A stretch of DNA of 64,000 nt, from NCBI RefSeq assembly GCF_000003815.2, contig NC_049980.1, forward strand, positions 745,258 to 809,257, written 5' to 3'. Under the pieces are notes generated by a model, which was given only the letters and a program-made list of their open reading frames with translations, had not been told where the DNA came from and searched no databases. The position numbers were made by a program, and so were the translations under genes. Shown here piece by piece: positions 23,301 to 35,000 of this stretch. This stretch comes from Branchiostoma floridae (Eukaryota > Chordata > Leptocardii > Amphioxiformes > Branchiostomatidae). Position 1 is the first letter of the stretch. Each line of letters starts with the position of its first letter.

Positions 23301-25955
23301 TTTGCTGCTTTCGTAAAGAAGGTTGTGTTTTAGGGCGCATCCGTCTGTCTGTTCGTGTACAGCATATATAGAGAAGCCGCGGACGGATCTTGATGATATT
23401 TGTTATATTGGTAGTGGTTGGTAAAAAGGAAGAAACTAGTAATAGAATATGGCCCCCCTAGTCGCTTGCTATCATAATGGTACTTCAGCGACGCTTATAC
23501 TTTTGATATCTCTTGTTCTGAACAACCTGTCTGTACTTAAAGTTAAAGTTAAAGAAGATACACACACCACAAGATACACACACCACATGTACATTTAAAC
23601 CAACAAACATGCATCACATGACTACGCACATCGGGAGGTACAGTAAAGTTTGTTGCCTTATAGATACATGTACCCCCAATATGTTACCTATCTACATTCA
23701 AGTAGTTGAGGTTGTTACCAGAGAGAAAAAGACCAGACAGTGTAACCCACCAAGATGGCGGACGTGATCACGTGACTACTCACCGTGGGAAATAGTTGAG
23801 GTTGTTCCCGGACAGGTACAACTCCCTTAGGTTGCCCATCTATAGTCACGTGACTTAAGAAGAAACTAAACCCCAGCCATAGAGTTTAACCCACCAACAT
23901 GGTGGACGCGATCAAATGGCTACTCACTGTGGGAAGCAGTTAAGGACGTCCCGGAAAGATGGACACACTACGGTTAAACCCACCAAGATGGCGGACGTGA
24001 TCACGTGACTACTCACCGTGGGAAGTAGTTGAGGTTGTTCCCGGACAGGTACAACCCCCTCAGGTTGCCCATCTATAATCACGTGACTACTCACCGTGGG
24101 AAGTAGTTGAGGTTGTTCCCGGACAGGTACAACCCCCTCAGGTTGCCCATCTATAATCACGTGACTACTCACCGTGGGAAGTAATTGAGGTTGTTCCCGG
24201 ATAGGTACAACCCCCGCAGGTTGCCCATCTGCTCCAGTGCCTCCGACTCGATCCCGACGTTCCTCAGCTGGTTGTTCATGAGGTTGAGGAGGAAGATGCC
24301 CTGTGCATGCCTGAGGGACCGGCTGCGCAGCTCCGTAATCTTGTTACTCTGGAGATACAGCCGCGTGGTGTCTGCTGGGATACTGCAGGTGGGAGGAATG
24401 TTCAGAGATAAGTAAATGTACGTAAAGTACCATGCCCATTACTACATGCGTACAGTAAATGTCTAAAACCAAAAATGACACAATTTAAACCATGTTTGTG
24501 GATAAAGGTGATTGACGTCAATTGCAATGAGTTAAAACATACGACAAATGATGACAGAGCAAATGTAAATTGTCTTAGCTATTCGTATCGTCCGCACGTC
24601 TACCGTTTTTTGATTACTGCCGTTTAGTTTACGATTAGAGCTGTACAGATGTTAAGTATAAATGTCTGAAAAAAAGAAATCATTCTAAAATTAGTAGGCA
24701 AAATGGCTACATCATTAAATCGTTGTTGCCACCGGGGGACAATGTATACTTTATGCGCAGTGTCTGCTAGGATTCGGGTGCGGGGATTGAAGTAAGAAAA
24801 GATCTTTCCGACTTAGGCGAAGCAGTTCCTTTCTTCTTCGCTAGATGGCGCAGCAAGCATAGAGCACCATCCACCGTATGCGGTCTTATATGGCATGAAC
24901 TATCAAGGTCATCGCATGTCACAGCGATAGCTTTGAAAAATCTGTGCAAACGCAAAACTCTAATCTGGCAAAAATCGGAGGGTGTTTAAACCTTAAAGCC
25001 AGATCTTGAACCTACTATGCAAAACTGTTACATTACGTCCGGTTTACGTGTTATGCTAAACAAAACAAATAGAACAAACAAACAAACAAACCACAACGGT
25101 TACCCCGCCAGGACAAGGAACCCGTCTAATCATATCTCTAAGCCGTGGAACTAAATAAAAAAGGGTTCTCCGTAATTTGTTCCAGTCTTCAGACAGAATC
25201 CATATTGCCAAAGACAAATTAGTAGTGACAGTCTGAGGCTTTTCTGCAGGTGGCAAATTTTGAGACACGCGGAAAGAAAGAAACAAAGACTTACATGAGT
25301 TGGCAACCATTCTAATTAATTTGCGCTATTTTCCTAAAAACCTCTTGCTTACACTTCCTTGCCCTCTTTAAATGTCTTAAACCGTTCCAGGAAAGCCACG
25401 TGCCATCGACTTCAATAAAAACTCTACGTGCATCTTAAGCCCTTATCAAGGAGTCTTAAAGAGATCTGACGCTCCTTATCTTAAACTCGTAAGACTTAAG
25501 TAGGCCAGGGAGGACTGTTACCCTAGGGATTAAAATTCCAATCCTTACAATCTACCGCTTGAGTCCTTTTAAGTGAAGTACTTAAAGGTTAGTGAGTCTA
25601 TGATTTGAGCAATTTCTGTTTTAACGAGTGCGACTGTAAAGTGAGATGTGTTTTGTCTTCTTGAAGTTAACCCAAAACAGCGTCCTCATAAGTCTATAAC
25701 AGATAAAGAAAGATTGTCTTTAGAAACATCGACCTTAAAACCTATTTACTTTGTAATTATCACCTTATGTCTTAAAAATTATTCAATATTATTGACGTTT
25801 TAATAGGTGTTTCATTATTTATCTATCCGTTCATTCATTCATTTATTAAGTTAAGAAGCTTATCTGATCACTAACTCTCTTATTACATTCATGGAAAATG
25901 GTGGTGTCTTTTATAGTCTTTAATGTGTATGTCAGTGTATGTGCGCGTGTGTGTG

Positions 25956-26023
<68 letters not shown>

Positions 26024-29000
26024 GTGTGCGTGTGCGTGTATGTATGTGTGTGTCTGCCTGTGTGTCTGTGCGTGTATCTGTGTGTGTGTGTGTCTGTCTG
26101 TGTGTGTGTGTCTGTCTGTCTGTGTGTGTGTCTGTGTGTGTGTGTCTGTGTGTGTGTGTCTGTGTGTGTGTGTCTGTCTGTGTCCGTTTCTGTATATGTG
26201 TATCTGTGTTCTGTTGGCTGTGTTTCCGGATATTTGTGGTCTACATAACTTTGAATTTGAATTTCTGGATGCATTGTAATGATATTCGGTATGTGGATAT
26301 ATATGTTATGTAGACGAAATTGTATATCGATTTTGGGGTCCCTTGGTGTGTGACCTTGGTACTGCACCAGAATTATTGCTATGGTCTTTCTACAAGACCC
26401 CAAAAAACTATCCGGCCCTTCTTTTCCCAGGCGATAGCAGTCCGCCGACGCTGCCCAGGGATCCTTCCTTGACACGGAAGACCCTATAAATTTAAGTAAA
26501 CATAAATAATTCTTCTGTGCTTCAAGTTGAAGTTTAAGATTTACGAAGTTGCGATAAGAGCGGGGATAAAATGAGCACACTTCCCGCTGTCTCCTTCCGT
26601 GCCAGCCTGGAATTCAGTCTCCTTGTGGCTCGGCTTATCGTAGTTAGTGTAGGTTTTGCACGGGCCTAATGCAGCTCTCACCCGCCGGGGTAATCGTCCA
26701 CACCCGGTAGGATTTTCACGCCGTGGGATAACCATCCGAGCCGGTGAAAATCCGACCGGGTGTGAACGATTACCCCGGCGGGAGAGAGCTGCACTGGCCC
26801 CGTAGAGAGCCTTCACTCACAACGGTAGGCCGTGCCACAAGGTGACTGGATTCTAGGTTACGGCAGTGCGGGGAGAAGGCTCCGTTTGAAGATAAGCACT
26901 CATTCACCGGAGGATATCACACCAACAGCACATCGTGTCCGCAATAGTGAGATAAATACTTAGACACCACTTCTTGATAGTCACTGCGCGTATTATTAGG
27001 TTGCCTATATGGCAGAGGGCTGTTTCATTGCTGTAACGTTAGGGGTGGCGCAAGGGTAAGCCCGTGGGTTTAAGCCCTATGTTCCGAAATGCCTATGTTC
27101 CAATTGCAAAATTCCTTGTGTTCCTGTGTTCCGAAATCCCTATGTTCCAAAATCCCTGTGTTCCGAAATCCCTATGTTCCAAAATCCCTATGTTCCGAAA
27201 TCCCTATGTTCCGAAATGCCTATGTTCCGAAAACCCTGTGTTCCGAAATCTTCATGTTCCGAAATCCATATGTTCCAAAGTCCCTATGTTCCGAAGTCCC
27301 TATGTTCCGAAACCTTTATGTGAGTGTTCTGACACACAACTATAATCATGTACATGTAACATGGATGGCGTTTACAAGTCGATAGCCAATACCCAAGAAG
27401 CCAGACAGTTTCCTGGTGATAACCGGCCTGAACGCCGACCCACGCATGGGTAGTCCTGAACTGAAAATACTTGAAATTCGAATTCTAATTTATTTTTATT
27501 GATGGAAATGAATAAGAATACTCATAAAAGTCCAAACCCAATCGCAAATTTCAGCTGAAAATTTCTATGTACCAGTTGCTAACCACATATAACGTAAACC
27601 ACTTAGCTGGTCTCGTGTATGATAGTGACCGAGATAACCGCTGCGGTATATATCTAAAAATAATTTTTAGTATACATGCAATTAATTATCCGTATGTCGT
27701 TTTCATTTCGCCGTCAAGACTTGTATTCAAATTTTCGTTATGACGTACAAACTGGTACGAAGTTAGGTGCGTTACAAACGATACATTTGGATGTTTGCTG
27801 ATGGCACGTGTTCAGTTACGAAAAGTTTGCGGCTAAAATCTGCAATGGAGCTAACGTTAGTCCTCTGTTATTATCATAGTTTTAACAGATTTCAAGACAT
27901 CCCAAATAACACAAGAGGAAAATATTTAAAGAAGGTAACGTTATACCATATGATCTAAGAATTTTAAACATGTTATATAGGCCACAACTCCCTATTTTGC
28001 CGACCGCATTTCGGCAGACTGGAGCCCTGCCTTATGTAGTTTGGTCGGCTCCCAACGGTCGCTGTACAACGCCAGTCGGTACACTAGTGTGTTAGAACGC
28101 TTACATAAAGGGGGTTAAAAATCATTTTAACCTCCTTGCTTACATAGAGATTTCGGAACATAGGGACTTCGGAACATAGGGCGGTCACCAAGCCGGTGTG
28201 CCCTGGGACAATCAAAAACAAGGCGCTAAACCATTGAAAAACTTTCTTGGATGAATTTTCTTTGGAATCTGTGCAATTTGGCGGAAGGAAAGATCCTATT
28301 CTCGTTGAGTCAGATGTTCACAAAAATGACTTTTTCTTCATCTTGTACAGTATACGAGAAGTGCACCGAGCTTAAAAAATGACACTAGTGTGATAGAGTG
28401 GTATCAGTTACCGAGTTGACAACTCAGTCATGAGGTATACCGCATTGATTCCTCTTTTGCTATCAAATTAGTTTCACTTCTACAAAAATGCCCCCTGCAG
28501 TTCCAGAGCAATCTGCTAGGGGACCCAAACATACACCACCTATTTCTTACGTCGCAAGCTATCTGCCACCAAAAAATCAAGACCATAGCACAGCCAGGTC
28601 AAAAGATACAAAAAAATGAATTTCTGCTGCAGTACCATTGTCACATATCAGGGGACAGACCAAATATCATGGCAATCCATTCAGAGGTTCTTGAGTTATG
28701 TTGATCACAAATATCCGGAAACACAAACACACACACAGACACATACACACACAGACACACAGACAGACACACCAAAACTATATCTCCATGGTGACAACTA
28801 CGGCCATGGCTACATATTCCTCACTACTGTCACATACAAGTACAATCAAGGCTTCCACATGAAACATTTTCCCATTTAGGTTTACTATCTCCGTAGGGGA
28901 AAAATTCTTTATCTTTACTTTTTTTTAAATCAGGCAAACATTAATGAGTAGGCTGATGTCACCCATTACAATATACTAGATGTCGAGCCTTAAGTTCCAT

Positions 29001-32000
29001 CTATAACCCAAATCCTCTCCAATTAAACCAAGAGATGAGAGATGGATTTATGAAACGTGATCCAGATGACATCAGATCCCCCATGAGGCATAGCGCACGT
29101 GCCAGGGGCAGCGAAGCATGTCAATATGGCGGAGACATCCGGGATATTCCTGGTATGTCACCCAATCATGTGTGGTCTATGTGTGTGTTAGTGGTGCATG
29201 TATTATGGTAATCTTCGTGTAGATCTTGTCCCTAAAATACTGATCTTCCAGTAGATATATCTGGAGTAAAGAAAGAAAGTATCCAAAGGAATAAACAGTA
29301 TATAATTGGTCCGGGACGACTGAGCCCATTGGGTACTGTCTTGGCAACGATGGATCTGATTGGGGAAATTAGTGTTGTAGGGACAAGGTTGAACGTGATG
29401 GCATAGGACGGCTGGCGTAAGCAAAAGTTGGTCCAGTTGTGGCCTATTAGACTATCAAAATGTCGTTCTGTTTTTGTTTTTAATAACCCTAGATGGGCAA
29501 ATCCGGTTTCATATAATTTAAAGTCAAACAATTGAAATGACTGAAAAAGGTTTTCATTAAATGACATGCCAAGAAATTTTATATGTTGCCGATGATAGGC
29601 TCTGCATTAGAACTGTCATTGTAGACATATTTACGGCATATTTCTGGCAGGCATTTTGATAGCAGTTTTACTTGAGTTTGAGTTGTGCCATTGCTGTCTT
29701 CAAATGTATGCTTGAATGCATCACTCAAAGTCATTCATTCATCAATTCATTTCCCCATTTTCTATCGTTTCATTCATTTAATTATAATAGTGGTTAATTT
29801 GACAGAAGCATTTCAGCCTATTTACTGAATTGTACAATCCTTTACATTATGTGACGCACATGAAGTCACAAACTGACTTTTGGAAGTACAATTAGATACT
29901 ACATACAATTGAGTATTTAACATATTATTATATGACCTCCTTTTGTCAATATTGACCATGGTAAATTCTTGATTGATATCAGCCCTAGAGTCGACTGTGG
30001 CTAAACAGTCCTATACGAGAATGACAGTCTCAGCCACATAGGGCACATCTGTAAGCTGACTCAGGTCTGTTTTGCAGAGTTCTTTTCGCAGGATCCGCTT
30101 TTCGTCTGCTAAGCGCATTAGTCTAGCTTCTCCTGACTTAAATATTATTTAAAGTACTATGCAAGAAATTTACAGCCTTGAGCTTAAAAGAACAACTGGG
30201 TATTCAAAATACTTTCGAAATATTTTACCTTCGAAATACTGTAAATGCAGAAACGTGCCGGTTGTTTTATGTTCGCGGTCTTCGCGGTGGCCGCTTCACT
30301 GCAAATTAAAAACCACCGCGAGCATTTCCCCATGGTAATAAGAGACTACAGTGCATTGTGCTACCGCGAACTAAAAACCACCGCGAAAAGTCCTTTTTTC
30401 CTGCTACCGCAAAATTAAATCCCTGCAAACTTAAATGCATTTACAGTAACGTTTACAGATATATATACTTGCCATTTCCATTTAAAATACTTGGCATCGC
30501 TTCTCCCAGAAAGACATGTGCCAAAGACTCAAATGTTTAACGGCTGTTATTTCGAGTTTTACGAGTTAGTCTGCACGTAACAGGTTTATAATTCGTATTT
30601 GGCTGGGAACACATGGTGGATAATTTCTAGGAATGGGAGAAAGTGTACAGTGAAAGATACTTAGTGGGTACGGCCTAGTGTCTACCAGACTAACAAAGCT
30701 AGCTATAGTAGCCTCATTCACCGGCCTCTCTGGGGGCATTGGCGTAATTTGTGTGTGTGTGTGGGGGGGGGGGGGGTATACGTGATTTTTAACTGGGAAT
30801 ACGCCGGGAAAAATATGTCGGGAAAGGAAAAAATGCCGGAAAAGGAATATATGCCGAATAGCTTGTACACGCCCCTAGTTAAAAACCACGAATACCACAC
30901 ATATACCACCCATACCCCCCAAACAAAAGCTTACGCCAATGCCCCCAGAGAGGCCGTTGAAGGAGGTTATAGCTATAGGGGGGGGGGGAGATTTTCCAGG
31001 GGAAGTTGGCCACTAGAGGGTTCGTCGGCCTGCAGTGCAGTTAGAGAAATGTTAATTTTACCGGGGATTGGATCTCAGCCGCTCTCTAGACAAAAATATC
31101 ATCGTAATACATCCAGAGGTTCTAGAGTTATGCTGACCACATATATCCGGAAACACAAAAAGACACACCAAAAACTATTTTTCACGTAGGTACATATAAT
31201 TATTTCCTTTTTGCAGAATTCCATGGCAGGATGGCCCGGTGGAGGCTACACATGGTGCCCAAATGCCTCAACTACATCCTTGCAATAAAGAAATGAATGA
31301 AGAGCTTTATTGTACATTTTGTCTAACCGAGCTACAGGTCACAACAGAGATATGACATACATAATAGTATCATAGACCGAGTCTAACATAGAAGTTCGGC
31401 TTCTGGCTTCTTGGTAATAGAAAACGTAGAACTGTAAAGGTTTAGCAACAGCATTAATCGGTTTGTTAAAACGCATGAGGAAATTTGTCACTGCTACATA
31501 AGTACTGTTGCTTAACCCACACAGTTCTACGTTTTCACAATTACCAAAAAGCGAGGGAATCTATTTTTTAGATTGGCAAATAGATTATTGAACAGCGAAG
31601 TGCACTTCATCTTCTACATGTATACTGTTTGAGGTACAATGCTATTTTTACGCGCCCTAATACCTCCTGTTTGAGACTAGCTAACCGGGGATTGTACAAC
31701 CCTTTTCTATGATCCAATGTCATTACCTGCAGACTTCAATTTAATCCAATAACCCCGTCCGTCTAGAGGGCCATTACAGCCCAAATCCACAAAGTCCCTG
31801 TCTTTACGGCTTGGAAGTTTTGGAATACCTTTTTGCGTAGATCTAAGCGTGAGGATAAGAAGTATTTCTCATATTTGAGCCCTTGGCACGGGGTAGGCGT
31901 TAGTGGCTTTACCTTTGGGAAAACCGCTTGTCCTCAAACGGTCTAAAACTAAAATGTTTAGTAGAATTCGGAGAACCCATACCTCCACGAAGAGAGTTTA

Positions 32001-35000
32001 TTTGCAAAATTATACCCTAAGGCTAATTGCACGTACAGTCTCAAAATAAGAGTAGAGTAATTCAGTACATAGCATATTATAATGTGCTAAGTTTACTATT
32101 GTAGGGTTTGACTTCTTCTTTGAAGGCAGTGGTTAATGAATTGTCCCACTTTCAAAGAAGAGTCTTTGACAATGTAGTGTAGATGTATTGTTTATCTCAT
32201 CTCATTATGTAGGGAAATAAGGTTATGATTACCATAATCTAGTTCAAATGACAAAAGATACGAAAACTGGAATTTCGTCTGGTGTCTTCAAAACGAATTA
32301 ACATGGTCTCTTCCCTATTCACGCATTCAAATATCATTATAATCAATTATACTGAGAAACACATACGGAAACACACACGGGAACACACAGACCAACAGAC
32401 AGGCCAGGAACAATACCTCTAATTTGCATGGAGATAACAAAAACATTTTAACAGTTGTCACCATTGCGTAAGAGATGATGCCTTCCTATTTGGCTTCTGT
32501 ACATGACTTAAACAATACGATATCTTACTTATTCTAATGACATATGTCGATAAAGGTTAGATATTACGGTAATAATTATACGCCAAACAGCAGTCGCTTA
32601 AGCAACTGGATTTGACTTTGGAAATGGTCTGACGTTTCAGAATCCACCACCTTTCGTCAGTGTCACTGACCGTTATTTGGTGTATATAAATGATTGGTTA
32701 AAGAAATCTGTTTTGGCAATTAATAATAGTTGTGTGGCATGACGAACGATTCAGCTGCCAGTTGGACATACCGTATCCATGTTGGATTGTGCGCTCCACA
32801 TAACTTTCTGACTAAGAAAAATCACCCATGAGGTAATTAAGTAGTTACTCTAATGGTGTGTGATTGTCACGAGCTGTTACCGTATACTCTTGGGTCGGAC
32901 CAAACGATGCTTTAATTTGTCACAGTATAACTGTCTGCTTTAGCGGCTGTGTCAATGGGAGAGTGGCAGACAAACACATTTTGCGAGGGTCGAAAGGGGG
33001 GTTCGGGGTTTGCTGTTTTAATCCCCTTTTTTACCCTTTTCCATTTTTGTCATTCTTGTCATTTTATGTTTTTACTCTATTTTGATTTGTCGGGTTCGCA
33101 TGAGATGTTAGGTGGGAGCCCACGTACAAGCAACTTGTCGCATGAGGTAACTCTGTTGTCGGAACCGAACTCGGAGACAAAATAACAAGATTTGATAATC
33201 CCTAGTATATTTCACAAGAGGTGGGTACCGGTACAGCAATTTCAGGTACAGGTCCGGTTCTGGTCCAGAGGATCACGTCAATATCCTGACCTAAACCTGG
33301 AATACTAGTATTGTCTGGGAAAACTTGCGTCCTAAAATCCAGCTGTTAGCGGCACCGATCAGGTATGCCGTCGTCTTTGACATTTGTCTATGGGGACTGG
33401 AAACTTTGGGGCGGACTGAATGTGGTCGTATTGAGCCCAAATTTGACTGCGGAAAACTCTACTTTACTTTTGTTATTTCATTGGACCATTATGCCCCCGA
33501 ACGTATGAAAGCTTTCCGATATAATGTTCATTTTCTAATCGATCCATAATCCGGTCCAATGGTTTTTATTTACAATGTATGTTTTATTGGACCGCCCCCT
33601 CCAAAACAAAAACGGGTTTGTACCGTTATACAACGTACCTACACTCACCCCTATACACAATTGGGGGGTTACCTTGCTGACCTACTAACAGTATAGAGAA
33701 TGCACTCCCTGTTAATGTATGGACTGGTAAAGCTTTCCTACATTCAAAAACAACAATAAGTCTTCAGACTGGCATTGAGAATCTTTGCCGGGGAGTCTGG
33801 CTTTTCTTGGCAACGACTGCCGGATATATGTGGACCGTCATAACTACTGCCTGCCAGCTGTTAATGGCCTTGACCTCAACTTAACCTTGACCTCTTTTGT
33901 CACGATTCAGAGTTGGACGAAAGCCATTATTCTACTGGTAGAACCCGACTTGAAGACAACCACTGTCTCCTTAAAGGTTAATGACAGTCCCGAAGGCGCC
34001 AAACACTCTTAAGGCTGAAGACGTTTGAAAGAAAATAGATTACGATAAATTCTTGACTTTCAGTGGCTTCATGTTAGGGCGTTTGGTTCGAAACCTAGAC
34101 TAGAGATCCTGGGTTCAAATTCTCGGACGTTTTGAAATTGCTAATTTGTCGTTACGTCATGAGACATGCGGTTTGCCGAGTAAGCAATTCAAAAAAGGAG
34201 ACGAAAGAAACAGTTGTGAAAATGTTGTCAATATGGCGTATCGTGATTAAATATCGTGTACAGGAAGACAAAATATCTTATATTAAGACCACTCATCATT
34301 TATACTATGCTATGAAAAGTATGCGAAGATATGAAAAAAATTAATCTAGCTAATAATTTTCACGCTAGCTATAACGACCTGGGAGTGAAATATTCAGCTT
34401 GTCTGCCTATATTTGTTTTTACCACAAAGCAAAATCGGCAACCATAAAGCGGCATGGGTACGCGCAAAGTAACATGGGTAACAGCAAAGCGGTATGGGTA
34501 AGCGCAAAGCACTATTGGGTGATTTTATGTATAATGCGGGTGAAGGGGTTGAAGTCTGCCATCTCTAGATAAACCTGTTCCTACTATATTATATAATGGC
34601 AAAGGAATCAAAGTACGAAATCTAACCTCTGAACAGGCCTTAAATCAAGCTTAAAGGTGTAGAGTTTTTCACTTAAAGGTGTAGAGTTTTTTTCTATAAA
34701 AGCACATCTTTAGGTATGGTTTACTAATGAATTCACGCGTGCGTAAAGGTGAAATTGTAGTGAATGGCTCTCTGTACATACCTATTGGGTACACGCGAGA
34801 GCCCCATCCCCACACAGTGCACCGTCCCGTCCGCACTTTTTCTATCAAAGTACATCTTTACGTGTAGTTTACTTAAAAGTTTACGCGCGCTTTCAGGTGA
34901 AATTGTAGTGAATGATTCGCTGTACATACCTGTTGGGTACGTGTGAAAGCCCCCTCCCCACACAGTGCACCGTCCTGTCCGCACACTGGCACACCTCGGG

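Larger units (their letters stand above)
24383..34929. other. Intron 1 of the LRR gene (about 10.5 kb)
   Basis: No further exon of the LRR gene fits between exons 1 and 2, whose phases match directly. The intron is filled with repeats annotated separately: GT microsatellite, hairpin MITE, TTCCGAA-array element, CA-tailed repeats, CGCGG-rich MITE, palindromic MITE, MITE E and minisatellites. The 111-residue - strand frame at 29232-29567 has no recognised domain and may be retroelement-derived. Confidence 0.6.

Noticed and set aside
25846-26580. 244-residue - strand frame rich in Thr-His
   Set aside because: It is translated CA microsatellite plus flanking repeat, with no domain or codon signature.
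27064-27385. Regular short repeats with similar spacing, CRISPR-like at first sight
   Set aside because: Units of 16-17 bp are contiguous with no unique spacers, and the sequence is animal.
29232-29567. 111-residue - strand frame as a gene
   Set aside because: No recognisable domain, no matching splice sites, and it lies in intron 1 among repeats.
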